A stretch of 57,422 nt of DNA from an uncultured Lachnospiraceae bacterium (GTDB taxonomy: Bacteria > Bacillota > Clostridia > Lachnospirales > Lachnospiraceae), in NCBI GenBank assembly GCA_910579225.1, contig CAJTTI010000023.1, positions 1 through 57,422 of the forward strand, written 5' to 3'. The position numbers were made by a program, and so were the translations under genes. Positions 8,387 through 16,277 of this stretch are shown here, piece after piece. Numbering within the stretch: position 1 is the stretch's first letter; the number at the start of each line of letters is the position of its first letter. Below the pieces are notes generated by a model, which saw nothing but the letters and a program-made list of their open reading frames with translations, was not told the DNA's origin and did not search any database.

Positions 8387-8617
8387 ATGAAAGAATTAGT
8401 GGAGGTGCTGGCAAAAGCACTGGTGGATCATCCGAACGAAGTGGTTGTCACCGAGACGGAAAAGGACAACGCTACGATTGTGGAGCTTCGTGTGTCACCA
8501 ACAGACATGGGGAAAGTGATCGGCAAGCAGGGCCGTATTGCAAAAGCCATTCGCTCGCTTGTGAAAGCGGCGGCGTCGAAGGATGACAAAAAAGTAGTGG
8601 TGGAAATTGTGCAGTAG
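8387..8617 (+). CDS. khpA: KH-domain RNA-binding protein KhpA
   Basis: A 76-residue single KH domain protein. The RNA-binding loop GKQGR (within MGKVIGKQGRIAKAIRSLVKAA) is intact. In Firmicutes KhpA partners with KhpB/Jag and affects cell division and envelope mRNAs. The second of two adjacent ATGs is chosen: it lies 7 bases after GGAGG and gives the family N-terminus MKELVEVLAKALVD. Position between rpsP and rimM is the standard one. Confidence 0.95.
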   Translation: MKELVEVLAKALVDHPNEVVVTETEKDNATIVELRVSPTDMGKVIGKQGRIAKAIRSLVKAAASKDDKKVVVEIVQ

Positions 8618-8783
8618 GATGTGAAAGCGGCGGCGTTCGGTTGTCTGTGTGATCTTATACAGGGAAGAGATTTGTATGGATCCAGGAGGCAGTCCGGAGT
8701 GCCGCCGTATTTGTGTATTGATTTCAGCAAAGAATCAGATGACATGCAGTTTTGTTCAGACAGGATTTGAAAAGGCGGTTATT

Positions 8784-9293
8784 ATGGAAGAGTTTTTGAG
8801 GGTGGGCGTGATCTCAACCACTCACGGGGTAAGAGGGGAAGTGAAGGTATATCCTACAACGGATGATCCTCAGCGGTTCTGCGAGCTTCAAAAAGTGCTC
8901 CTGGACACCGGAAAGGAGCATAAAGAGCTTGAGATTGCCGGAGTGAAGTTTTTTAAAAATCAGGTAATTCTGAAATTTAAAGGATATGACAATATCAATG
9001 AGGTTGAGCAGTATAAAGGAATGGATCTGTTGGTGTCCAGAGAAGATGCAGTTCCCCTGGAGGAGAATGAAAATTTTATCGTCGATTTGATTGACATGGA
9101 TGTGGTGACTGACGAGGGAGAACGGCTGGGTACGCTGACGGATGTACTTAAGACCGGGGCAAATGATGTGTATGTGGTAGAGACGCCGGAAAAAAAGGAA
9201 ATTCTGCTTCCTGCAATTAAAGACTGTATCCTTCATGTGGATGTGGAAGGAAAGCGGATGCAGGTACATGTATTGGAAGGACTTTTGGATTGA
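8784..9293 (+). CDS. rimM: 16S rRNA processing protein RimM
   Basis: A 169-residue RimM that binds S19 and helps late 30S maturation. The N-terminal beta-barrel starts EEFLRVGVISTTHGVRGEVKV, and the C-terminal PRC barrel includes DVYVVETPEKKEILLPAIKDCILHVD. The ATG at 8784 is chosen for the family N-terminus; the open frame further upstream (from 8649) gives residues foreign to RimM, though its binding site is no better than AAAGGCGG ahead of 8784. The stop TGA overlaps the trmD ATG by one base. The 166 bases between khpA and rimM hold no gene I can support. Confidence 0.95.
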   Translation: MEEFLRVGVISTTHGVRGEVKVYPTTDDPQRFCELQKVLLDTGKEHKELEIAGVKFFKNQVILKFKGYDNINEVEQYKGMDLLVSREDAVPLEENENFIVDLIDMDVVTDEGERLGTLTDVLKTGANDVYVVETPEKKEILLPAIKDCILHVDVEGKRMQVHVLEGLLD

Positions 9294-10024
9294 TGAATTT
9301 TCATGTATTGACACTGTTTCCGGATATGATTCGGGGCGGATTTCAGACAAGCATTACCGGAAGGGCGGCGGAAAAAGGGCTTCTGTCCCTTGAAGCTGTC
9401 AATATCCGGGATTTCTCAGTGAACAGGCATAATCGGGTAGATGATTATCCTTATGGGGGCGGAGCCGGTATGGTCATGCAGGCAGAACCAGTCTGCCTGG
9501 CGTATGAGTCAGTGGCATCCAGGCTCTCGGGGAAACCAAGGGTTCTCTATATGAGTCCTCAAGGAAGGGTCTTTGATCAGAAAATGGCGGAGGAATTTGC
9601 TAAGGAAGAAGAACTGATCTTTTTGTGCGGACACTATGAAGGGATCGACGAGCGTGTGCTGGAAGAGATCGTGACAGACGAAGTGTCCATTGGGGATTAT
9701 GTGCTGACCGGAGGAGAACTTCCGGCGCTGGTAATTATGGATGCGGTTTCCAGGCTGCTGGAAGGAGTGCTTCATAATGAGGAATCTGCACAGTTTGATT
9801 CCTTTCACGACAATCTGCTGGAATATCCCCAATACAGCCGGCCGGAGGAATGGAGAGGAAAGAAGGTTCCGTCGGTTCTTTTGTCCGGACATCACGCCAA
9901 TGTGGAAAAGTGGAGAAGAGAGCAATCACTGCTTCGGACCAGAGAACGGCGCCCGGATTTGCTTCGCACAGCCAGTCTTACGAAAGAGGATAAAAAATTC
10001 CTTGCAAAGATTGAGGAATTATGA
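9293..10024 (+). CDS. trmD: tRNA (guanine-N1)-methyltransferase TrmD
   Basis: A 243-residue SPOUT methyltransferase that makes m1G37 in tRNAs read at the anticodon-flanking base, preventing frameshifts. The trefoil-knot SAM site is visible as LFLCGHYEGIDERV (here LIFLCGHYEGIDERV) and SIGDYVLTGGELPA. The N-terminus MNFHVLTLFPDMI is typical. It starts inside the rimM stop codon (TGATGA), a coupled arrangement. The last codons of trmD contain the -35 of a separate promoter for rplS. Confidence 0.98.
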   Translation: MNFHVLTLFPDMIRGGFQTSITGRAAEKGLLSLEAVNIRDFSVNRHNRVDDYPYGGGAGMVMQAEPVCLAYESVASRLSGKPRVLYMSPQGRVFDQKMAEEFAKEEELIFLCGHYEGIDERVLEEIVTDEVSIGDYVLTGGELPALVIMDAVSRLLEGVLHNEESAQFDSFHDNLLEYPQYSRPEEWRGKKVPSVLLSGHHANVEKWRREQSLLRTRERRPDLLRTASLTKEDKKFLAKIEEL

Positions 10025-10030
10025 TAAAAT
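10002..10030 (+). promoter_or_regulatory. Internal promoter for rplS
   Basis: TTGCAA at 10002-10007, 17 bases, TAAAAT at 10025-10030, spanning the end of trmD. It would start a transcript at about 10037, just ahead of the structured rplS leader. Confidence 0.55.
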
Positions 10031-10034
10031 AATA

Positions 10035-10100
10035 TGCGTTGTGAGAAAAGAGATGGTCCTCTGTTACGCCAGACGTATTAAGAACATCCATTTGATGAAG
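10035..10100 (+). promoter_or_regulatory. Possible L19 leader (autoregulatory mRNA structure)
   Basis: Between the internal promoter and rplS the RNA can fold. GCGT at about 10037-10040 and ACGC near 10067 pair in an inner stem, and AGAG/CTCT form a small hairpin at about 10050-10063. The outer strands around AATATGCGT and ACGTATT are also complementary. Firmicute rplS genes often carry an L19-binding leader. Position fits, but I cannot test the covariance model here. Confidence 0.4.
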
Positions 10101-10111
10101 GAGGAACTAGA

Positions 10112-10459
10112 GTGAACGAGATTATCAGGAATATTGAGGCAGCTCAGTTAAAAGCAGAAGTGCCGGTCTTTCATGTGGGTGATACCGTGAGAGTCCATGC
10201 GAAGATCAAAGAGGGCGCTCGGGAGAGAATTCAGGTATTTGAAGGGACGGTCCTTAAGAGACAGGGCGGAAGCAGCCGTGAGACTTTTACTGTAAGAAAG
10301 AACTCCAACGGTATCGGCGTGGAGAAGACCTGGCCGCTGCATTCTCCTAATGTGGAGAAGATTGAAGTGGTCCGTCGCGGTAAAGTCAGACGTGCAAAGC
10401 TGAATTACCTGAGAGACCGTGTAGGAAAAGCGGCAAAGGTAAAAGAGCTGGTGAAATAA
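10112..10459 (+). CDS. rplS: 50S ribosomal protein L19
   Basis: A 115-residue L19, full length. Conserved parts are FHVGDTVRVHAKIKEGARERIQVFEG, RETFTVRKNSNGIGVEKTWPLHSP and GKVRRAKLNYLRDR. The start codon is GTG at 10112, with AGGAGG 8-13 bases upstream. L19 sits at the 30S-50S interface. A strong terminator follows, so the ribosomal part of the cluster ends here. Confidence 0.98.
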   Translation: MNEIIRNIEAAQLKAEVPVFHVGDTVRVHAKIKEGARERIQVFEGTVLKRQGGSSRETFTVRKNSNGIGVEKTWPLHSPNVEKIEVVRRGKVRRAKLNYLRDRVGKAAKVKELVK

Positions 10460-10507
10460 AGACAGAAAGTGCAGTTTGCGGACTTTCATCTGTCATGAGT
10501 GATCAGG

Positions 10508-10541
10508 AGGGACATGTACGAGAGTATGATGTCCCTTTTTT
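10508..10541 (+). terminator. Intrinsic terminator after rplS
   Basis: AGGGACAT and ATGTCCCT form a perfect 8-bp stem around 13 bases, followed directly by a run of six T. Confidence 0.88.
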
Positions 10542-10577
10542 CAATCAGGAAGGCGTGCAGTCAAGAAGGAACAGGGC

Positions 10578-11159
10578 ATGGGACGAAGAAAAGGTCTTAA
10601 TTTTAACAGAAGAAAGAAAGTGATACACACTTCGGCGGTTCGGAATGCATTTCTCTGGATTGGAGAATGTGTGCTGGCATTTGCCATCGGGTGCGTGCTG
10701 GTATATTATTTTATGACAAGTCTCACCTGTGTGGGACAGGCTATGGAACCTACGGTGAGTAGCGGGGCGCAGGTGCTGGTGAATCGGTTTATCTATTCGC
10801 TGGCATCACCGAAGCCGGGAGATGTGGTAGTGTTCAAACCAAACGGAAATGCAAACGCACATTATTATATGAGAAGAGTGATTGGCGTGCCTGGTGATAC
10901 GGTGGAGATCATAGAAGGTTTCATCTATATAAACGGGGAAATCTTTGAGACTGGCACAGGCAGCGAACAGATGGAATATGCCGGAGTGGCGCAGGAACAG
11001 ATCACACTTGGGAAAGACGAGTATTTTGTATTGGGGGATAACCGGAATGCCAGTGAGGACAGCCGCAATGCAGATATCGGGAATGTCAAAAGACGTGATA
11101 TCTACGGGATGGCATGGTTTGTCCGCTATCCGTGGGATAATTTTGGACTGATTCCATAG
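10578..11159 (+). CDS. Signal peptidase I homologue lacking both catalytic residues
   Basis: A 193-residue S26-family protein with a basic N-terminus, one membrane helix at about residues 24-46, and the full type I signal peptidase fold: the ME-PT box, RVIGVPGD, and the GDNRNASEDSR box near 155-165. However, the nucleophile position of the S-M-x-P-T box is alanine (GQAMEPT, A55, codon GCT), and the general-base lysine before RVIG is arginine (YYMRRVIG, R99, codon AGA). In the family, Ser and Lys form the catalytic dyad, so this protein should be unable to cleave signal peptides. The frame is intact and surface boxes are well conserved, which argues for a maintained pseudoenzyme rather than a decaying gene. 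An intact paralogue lies 0.9 kb downstream. Confidence 0.9.
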   Translation: MGRRKGLNFNRRKKVIHTSAVRNAFLWIGECVLAFAIGCVLVYYFMTSLTCVGQAMEPTVSSGAQVLVNRFIYSLASPKPGDVVVFKPNGNANAHYYMRRVIGVPGDTVEIIEGFIYINGEIFETGTGSEQMEYAGVAQEQITLGKDEYFVLGDNRNASEDSRNADIGNVKRRDIYGMAWFVRYPWDNFGLIP

Positions 11160-11184
11160 GCAGACTGATCAACAGGAGTAAGAT

Positions 11185-12069
11185 ATGAATATACAATGGT
11201 ATCCGGGGCATATGACCAAAGCCAGACGGATGATGCAGGAAAATATAAAGCTAGTCGACCTGATCATTGAACTTTTAGATGCGCGGGCGCCTTTGTCCAG
11301 CCGGAATCCAGATATTGATGAACTGGGAAAAGGAAAGGCGAGACTGATTCTTTTGAATAAAGCAGATCTGGCCAGCGATCACTGGAATGACGTCTGGGCA
11401 GACTGGTTCCGGGGAAAAGGATGTTTTGTGGTGAAGCTGGATTCCAGAAGCAAAGCAGGGATGAAGAGTATCCAGAATGTGATCAGAGAGGCATGTAAGG
11501 AAAAGATAGAGAGGGACCGCAAGAGGGGGATTCTGAACCGTCCGGTACGCGCTATGGTAGCGGGGATTCCCAATGTGGGGAAATCCACATTTATCAATAG
11601 TTTTGCCGGGAAAGCATGTACGAAGACAGGAAATAAGCCTGGAGTAACAAAGGGTGCTCAGTGGATCCGTCTGAATAAGCAGGTGGAGCTTCTAGATACC
11701 CCCGGGATTCTCTGGCCCAGATTTGATGACCAGGAAGTGGGAATCCGTCTGGCCATGCTGGGCTCTGTCAATGATGAGATCCTGAATCTGCAGGAATTGG
11801 CCGGAAGGCTGGGCAGTTTTCTGCAGACGTATTATCCTTCCTCTTTGGATGAACGCTATAAGACGGTATTTCCGGAAGAGATAGCCTGCCATGAGATACT
11901 TCTGAAGGTTGCACAGGCCAGATCCTGCCTGACCAGAGGTGGGGAACCGGATATGGACCGGTCGGCTGTATTTCTGCTGGATGATTTCCGAAGCGGAAGA
12001 CTCGGAAAAATTACACTTGAATTTCCGCCGGAAGGGGAATATGATAAGAGCATAAATAATGAGAGGTAG
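11185..12069 (+). CDS. rbgA: Ribosome biogenesis GTPase RbgA (YlqF)
   Basis: A 294-residue circularly permuted GTPase. The motif order is G4 (NKADL at about residues 54-58), then G1 (GIPNVGKST at about 127-135), then G3 (DTPGILWP). RbgA acts in late 50S assembly, helping L16 incorporation. The N-terminus MNIQWYPGHMTKARRMM is diagnostic, and the C-terminal ANTAR-like RNA-binding domain is present. It sits between the two signal peptidase genes, in the usual Firmicute place next to rnhB. Confidence 0.97.
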   Translation: MNIQWYPGHMTKARRMMQENIKLVDLIIELLDARAPLSSRNPDIDELGKGKARLILLNKADLASDHWNDVWADWFRGKGCFVVKLDSRSKAGMKSIQNVIREACKEKIERDRKRGILNRPVRAMVAGIPNVGKSTFINSFAGKACTKTGNKPGVTKGAQWIRLNKQVELLDTPGILWPRFDDQEVGIRLAMLGSVNDEILNLQELAGRLGSFLQTYYPSSLDERYKTVFPEEIACHEILLKVAQARSCLTRGGEPDMDRSAVFLLDDFRSGRLGKITLEFPPEGEYDKSINNER

Positions 12070-12074
12070 CAAGA

Positions 12075-12650
12075 ATGGAAAAGTACGGTTATGTGGAAGA
12101 ATATGAGGAAAAGAAGCCAGGTATCTTAAGAGAAATCGTGGGATTCCTTGTATATGTGGCGATTGTCGTAGGAATCACATTTCTTATCATTACGTTTGTG
12201 GGGCAGAGGACCTACGTGAGTGGGAGTTCTATGGAGAATATGCTTAGTCATGGGGATAACCTGATTGTAGACAAAATCACATACCGTTTTTCGGAGCCAA
12301 AAAGGTTTGATATCATTGTTTTTCCCTTCCGCTATGAGGAAAATGTCTACTATATCAAAAGAATCATTGGTCTGCCTGGAGAGACGATTCAGATACGGGA
12401 TGGAGAGATCTACATAGACGGAGAGATTTTGTATGAGTCTTATGGCAGAGAAGTAATGAAGAGTGCAGGCCTGGCGGCAGAGCCGATTACATTGGGGGAA
12501 GATGAGTATTTTGTTCTGGGAGATAACCGGAATGACAGTACTGACAGCCGGGATCCGAACGTAAGTCTAATTCACAGGGACGAGATTATTGGCAGGGCGT
12601 GGCTGCGTATCTGGCCGTTGGATGAGATAGGAGTATTAAAACATCAGTAA
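12075..12650 (+). CDS. lepB: Signal peptidase I (active form)
   Basis: A 191-residue type I signal peptidase with a membrane helix at about residues 20-42. The catalytic dyad is intact: Ser52 in GSSMEN and Lys95 in YYIKRIIGLPGE. The GDNRNDSTDSR box is present near residue 150-160. The sequence after the nucleophile, SMENML, departs from the common SMEPTL but keeps the serine. This gene must supply the peptidase activity its upstream paralogue lacks. It starts 5 bases after rbgA and its stop overlaps the rnhB start (TAATG). Confidence 0.95.
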   Translation: MEKYGYVEEYEEKKPGILREIVGFLVYVAIVVGITFLIITFVGQRTYVSGSSMENMLSHGDNLIVDKITYRFSEPKRFDIIVFPFRYEENVYYIKRIIGLPGETIQIRDGEIYIDGEILYESYGREVMKSAGLAAEPITLGEDEYFVLGDNRNDSTDSRDPNVSLIHRDEIIGRAWLRIWPLDEIGVLKHQ

Positions 12651-13351
12651 TGACAAAAAAGGAAGAACGTCTTCTGCGGCAGCAGGAGAAACTTCAGGCA
12701 GAATTGGTTCGGCTTGAGGGGATGAAGAGATACGAGAGAGAATACGATAAATGGGGATGGATCTGCGGGATTGATGAAGCCGGCAGAGGTCCTCTGGCGG
12801 GACCGGTGGTGGCTGGTGCAGTGGTATTACCGGCAGATTGTCAGATCCTTTATCTGAACGATTCCAAAAAACTGACAAAGAGACGACGGGAGCTGCTCTA
12901 TGATGAGATTATGGAGAAAGCAGTTGCAGTGGGAGTCGGCACGGTCAGTCATACCAGGATTGATGAGATCAATATTCTTCAGGCAACTTATGAGGCCATG
13001 CGTCAGGCGGTTGACCAGCTTGGAGTGACGCCTGGAATCCTTCTGAATGATGCTGTGACCATACCAGGAGTGACCGTCAAACAGGTGCCGATTATAAAAG
13101 GAGATGCGAAAAGTGTCTCCATAGCGGCCGCCAGCGTGATTGCAAAAGTGACCAGAGACCGTATGATGGCTGCCCTGGACGAGAAATATCCGGGATATGG
13201 TTTTGCATCCAACAAAGGATACGGGTCTGCTGCCCATATGGCAGCTCTCAGGGAATATGGTCCTTGTGAGATTCACAGAAAAACTTTTATTCGGAATTAT
13301 TTAGAGAGAACACATGTTTGCGAAACTTCAGACGGTGTTGCCCATGAATAA
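12650..13351 (+). CDS. rnhB: Ribonuclease HII
   Basis: A 233-residue RNase HII that cuts RNA in RNA-DNA hybrids and removes misincorporated ribonucleotides. The active-site Asp-Glu are in GIDEAGRGPLAGPVVAGAV at about residues 41-59. Further acidic residues are in LNDSKKLT and near ILLNDAV, and the family motif SVIAKVTRDR is present. An N-terminal extension of about 35 residues is helical and charged. The start overlaps the lepB stop by one base and the end overlaps yraN by 8 bases. Confidence 0.96.
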   Translation: MTKKEERLLRQQEKLQAELVRLEGMKRYEREYDKWGWICGIDEAGRGPLAGPVVAGAVVLPADCQILYLNDSKKLTKRRRELLYDEIMEKAVAVGVGTVSHTRIDEINILQATYEAMRQAVDQLGVTPGILLNDAVTIPGVTVKQVPIIKGDAKSVSIAAASVIAKVTRDRMMAALDEKYPGYGFASNKGYGSAAHMAALREYGPCEIHRKTFIRNYLERTHVCETSDGVAHE

Positions 13352-13694
13352 GAGAAAGACCGGGACAGAGTACGAGGAGCAGGCTGCCAGGTGGCTGGAG
13401 AGCAGGGGATACCAGATACTGGAGCGGAACTTTTACTGCCGACAGGGCGAGATTGACCTGGTTGCAGAAGAGAACGGATATCTGGTATTTATTGAAGTAA
13501 AATACCGAAGAGACGGTCATGCCGGACATCCGGCAGAAGCGGTTCATCCATACAAGCAGAAGAAAATCGTCCAAACTGCGGTATATTACTGTTATAAGCA
13601 TCAGATTCCGCAGACCCGTCCGTGCCGCTTTGATGTGGTCTGTATTCTGGGCGATGATGTGGAATTGATTAAAAATGCATTTGAAATGCTGTGA
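13344..13694 (+). CDS. UPF0102 (YraN) endonuclease-like protein
   Basis: A 116-residue YraN/UPF0102 protein with the restriction-endonuclease-like core GEIDLVAEENGYLVFIEVKYR (Asp, then Glu-x-Lys). Its biological role is not settled; the family often follows rnhB. The start at 13344 (MNKRKTGTEYEEQAARWLESRGY) fits the family N-terminus and overlaps the rnhB end. An in-frame ATG at 13314 would add ten residues and cannot be excluded because neither site has a strong ribosome binding site. Confidence 0.88.
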   Translation: MNKRKTGTEYEEQAARWLESRGYQILERNFYCRQGEIDLVAEENGYLVFIEVKYRRDGHAGHPAEAVHPYKQKKIVQTAVYYCYKHQIPQTRPCRFDVVCILGDDVELIKNAFEML

Positions 13695-13713
13695 TTTGAC
13701 AGGAGCCGTGGAT

Positions 13714-14574
13714 ATGTGGAAAAAGAAAACAGAAAATAAAGACATGTATTTAAAAGAAGAAAATGGCGTACCATATTTTGTGTTCCGGAATCTGGAGGAC
13801 ACAAAGCTGGTGCGCCATGGTTTTTCTACCCGTATGGGAGGAGTAAGCAAAGAACATCTGTCAGAGTTGAATCTGAGTTTTACAAGAGGAGACGATCCGG
13901 AAAATGTCAGAGAGAATTTCCGCCGAATCGGGCAGGCCATTGGTTTCGCACCGGAATCTTTGGTTTTGTCTCAGCAGACACATACGACGAATATTCGACT
14001 GGTAACAGAGGAAGACCGGGGCAGGGGATATACAAAGCCTCTGAACTATACAGATGTGGATGGTTTGATTACCAACGTCCCGGGGCTTGTGCTGGCAACG
14101 TTTTATGCGGACTGTGTTCCGCTGTTTTTCGTGGATCCGGTACGTCGGGCTGTCGGGCTGTCTCATTCAGGCTGGAAAGGAACGGTGAACCGGATGGGAG
14201 CAGTGACCATAGAGCGGATGAAAGAAGCTTTTGGCACAGAACCGTCGCATCTGAAAGCAGCTGTCGGGCCTTCCATCTGTCAGGATTGTTATGAAGTCAG
14301 TGAAGATGTGGCACTTGTGTTCAAGAAAGAGTTTCGGGCATATGCAGATGATCAGCTGCTGTACCGGAAGCCCAACGGCAGATATCAGCTGAATCTTTGG
14401 CGTGCCAATGAGATTGTACTTCTGGAGGCAGGGGTGAAACGGAAAAATCTTGCCATGACGGATATCTGTACCTGCTGCAATGAAGAACAAATGTTCTCTC
14501 ATCGGGCCAGCCATGGACAGAGAGGGAATCTGGGAGCGTTTCTGGAGCTGATCCCGGAGGAGCAGAAAAGATGA
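13714..14574 (+). CDS. pgeF: Peptidoglycan editing factor PgeF (YfiH, laccase domain)
   Basis: A 286-residue member of the DUF152/multi-copper polyphenol oxidase-like family. Homologues remove wrongly incorporated amino acids from peptidoglycan precursors and act on purine nucleosides. The zinc-binding set is visible: SQQTHTTN (His), DGLITN, ADCVP (Cys) and SHSGWKGT (His), plus the C-terminal DICTCCNEE...FSHRASHGQRG. The ATG at 13714 lies 8 bases after AGGAG; an upstream ATG at 13675 lies inside yraN without a binding site. The stop overlaps the next start (ATGA). Confidence 0.92.
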   Translation: MWKKKTENKDMYLKEENGVPYFVFRNLEDTKLVRHGFSTRMGGVSKEHLSELNLSFTRGDDPENVRENFRRIGQAIGFAPESLVLSQQTHTTNIRLVTEEDRGRGYTKPLNYTDVDGLITNVPGLVLATFYADCVPLFFVDPVRRAVGLSHSGWKGTVNRMGAVTIERMKEAFGTEPSHLKAAVGPSICQDCYEVSEDVALVFKKEFRAYADDQLLYRKPNGRYQLNLWRANEIVLLEAGVKRKNLAMTDICTCCNEEQMFSHRASHGQRGNLGAFLELIPEEQKR

Positions 14575-15398
14575 GCAGGATGTGCGATACAAAATATCCC
14601 ATTCTTCTTGTTCATGGGATGGGATTTCACGATCACCGTTTGTTGAATTACTGGGGAAGGATTCCGAAGAGACTTGAGAGGAACGGAGCCAGAGTCTTTT
14701 ATGGTAATCAGGACAGTCATGCCTCTATAGAAAGCAATGGCCGTTTTCTGTATCATCGCCTTCAGGAGATTTTAAAGGAGACAGGAGCAGAGAAAGTAAA
14801 TATCATTGCACATTCCAAAGGAGGCCTGGACAGCAGATGGATGATCTCTCATTTGGATAAAGGACTCCATGTGGCGTCTCTTACAACGATTGCCACTCCT
14901 CACCACGGAAGCCATACTGTGGATCAGCTGCTTCGATTTCCCGTTATTTTGGTGAAAATTGTTTCATTGTTCTGTGACTTCTGGTATCGGTTAATGGGGG
15001 ATCGGAATCCGGATTCGTATGAGGTGTTTCACAGCCTCACGACAGAATGGATGGCAGGATTTAATGGAGAAACTCCGGATGTGGAAGGAGTCCGTTATCA
15101 AAGCTATGCGTTTGTGATGAAACATCTGTGGAGCGATCTTTGGATGTGGTTCCCCTGTCTGATCGTGCGTTTGATCGAGGGGGCAAATGATGGGCTGGTG
15201 ACTCCCAAAGCCGCTGCATGGGGTGAGTTCCGGGGAATTTATACCGGATGTGGCAGTCAGGGAATCTCTCACTGCGATGAAGTGGACCGCCGGCGCCGAC
15301 GTTTGACAAAGAAGCAAAGCCAGCAGGCAGATCAGGTATCGGATATGGCAGAATTCTATTGTAATCTGGTGGGCGAATTGAGAACCTGGGGATTATAG
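14571..15398 (+). CDS. Alpha/beta hydrolase, lipase-like
   Basis: A 275-residue hydrolase of the triacylglycerol lipase/esterase type. It begins with the oxyanion motif YPILLVHGMGF, has the nucleophile elbow AHSKGGLDSRW at about residues 81-91, and TTIATPHHGSHTVDQLL, which is typical of lipases similar to EstA/LipB. The acid and histidine are probably in GANDGLVTPKAA and GISHCDEVD. There is no signal peptide, so it is cytoplasmic. It overlaps pgeF by four bases (ATGA) and ends that operon. The substrate is unknown. Confidence 0.82.
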   Translation: MSRMCDTKYPILLVHGMGFHDHRLLNYWGRIPKRLERNGARVFYGNQDSHASIESNGRFLYHRLQEILKETGAEKVNIIAHSKGGLDSRWMISHLDKGLHVASLTTIATPHHGSHTVDQLLRFPVILVKIVSLFCDFWYRLMGDRNPDSYEVFHSLTTEWMAGFNGETPDVEGVRYQSYAFVMKHLWSDLWMWFPCLIVRLIEGANDGLVTPKAAAWGEFRGIYTGCGSQGISHCDEVDRRRRRLTKKQSQQADQVSDMAEFYCNLVGELRTWGL

Positions 15399-15462
15399 AT
15401 AACAGAACAGAATGAATATTTTCCATAGTCCGGATAAAATAGTGACTATACAGACAGAACAG

Positions 15463-15486
15463 CTTCTGTTAGAATAAAAACAGAAG
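15463..15486. promoter_or_regulatory. Inverted repeat upstream of nagB (possible operator)
   Basis: CTTCTGTT, eight bases, AACAGAAG: a perfect 8-bp inverted repeat 36 bases before nagB. A possible -10 (TAGAAT, 15470-15475) lies inside it. A repressor site is likely, though it does not match the NagR/DasR consensus I know. Confidence 0.45.
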
Positions 15487-15521
15487 TTTGTACCATTATA
15501 TCAATCAGGAGGGTGAAGCAA

Positions 15522-16259
15522 ATGAAAATTATCAAGGCAAAAGATTATGAGGATATGAGCCGTAAGGCGGCCAACATCATCTCTGCACAGGTGATCATGA
15601 AGCCGGATTGTGTGCTAGGTCTGGCGACCGGGTCTTCTCCGGTGGGGACCTATGAGAAGCTGGTGGAATGGTATCGCAAAGGCGATCTGGATTTTGGCGA
15701 TGTGACGACGGTAAATTTGGACGAGTACCGCGGGCTGCCCAGGGAAAATGATCAGAGCTACTATTATTTTATGCACAATCATCTGTTTGACTATGTGAAT
15801 ATCAATCCGGAGAGAACATTCCTTCCAGATGGCATGAACGATGATCCGGAGAAAGAATGTGCAAGATATGAAGAAGTGATCTGTGCTACGGGCGGTGTAG
15901 ATCTGCAGCTTCTGGGACTGGGACACAACGGGCATATTGGTTTCAATGAGCCAGGAGAGTTTTTTGAGAAAGGGACGCATTGCGTGGATCTGCAGCCCAG
16001 TACCATTGAGGCAAACAAGCGTTTCTTCGCGTCTGCAGATGATGTTCCGAAGCAGGCTTACAGTATGGGAATTCAGACTATCATGATGGCGAAGAAGATT
16101 CTGGTGGTAGTCAGCGGAGCAGATAAGGCAGAGGCGGTGAAGAACGCATTCTTTGGTCCTGTGACTCCGAAAGTGCCGGGCTCCATACTGCAGATGCATC
16201 CCAATGTAGTAGTGGTTGCTGATGAAGCGGCATTATCCAAATGCACACTCCCCGAATAA
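15522..16259 (+). CDS. nagB: Glucosamine-6-phosphate deaminase
   Basis: A 245-residue NagB converting glucosamine-6-phosphate to fructose-6-phosphate and ammonia. Family motifs are LGLATGSSPVGTYEKL (phosphate loop), TVNLDEYRGLP (catalytic Asp region), LLGLGHNGHIGFNEPG (catalytic His/Asp/Glu region) and YSMGIQTIMMAKKILVVVSG. It is shorter than E. coli NagB, as in other Firmicutes, and lacks the C-terminal allosteric tail. The ATG at 15522 follows AGGAGG by 9 bases. It is followed by nagA after 18 bases, so the two are co-transcribed for amino-sugar catabolism. Confidence 0.97.
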   Translation: MKIIKAKDYEDMSRKAANIISAQVIMKPDCVLGLATGSSPVGTYEKLVEWYRKGDLDFGDVTTVNLDEYRGLPRENDQSYYYFMHNHLFDYVNINPERTFLPDGMNDDPEKECARYEEVICATGGVDLQLLGLGHNGHIGFNEPGEFFEKGTHCVDLQPSTIEANKRFFASADDVPKQAYSMGIQTIMMAKKILVVVSGADKAEAVKNAFFGPVTPKVPGSILQMHPNVVVVADEAALSKCTLPE

Positions 16260-16277
16260 ATTAAGGCGGTAGAAACC

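Noticed and set aside
8649..8783. Extended N-terminus of rimM
   Set aside because: The added residues do not resemble RimM and the normal N-terminus begins at 8784.
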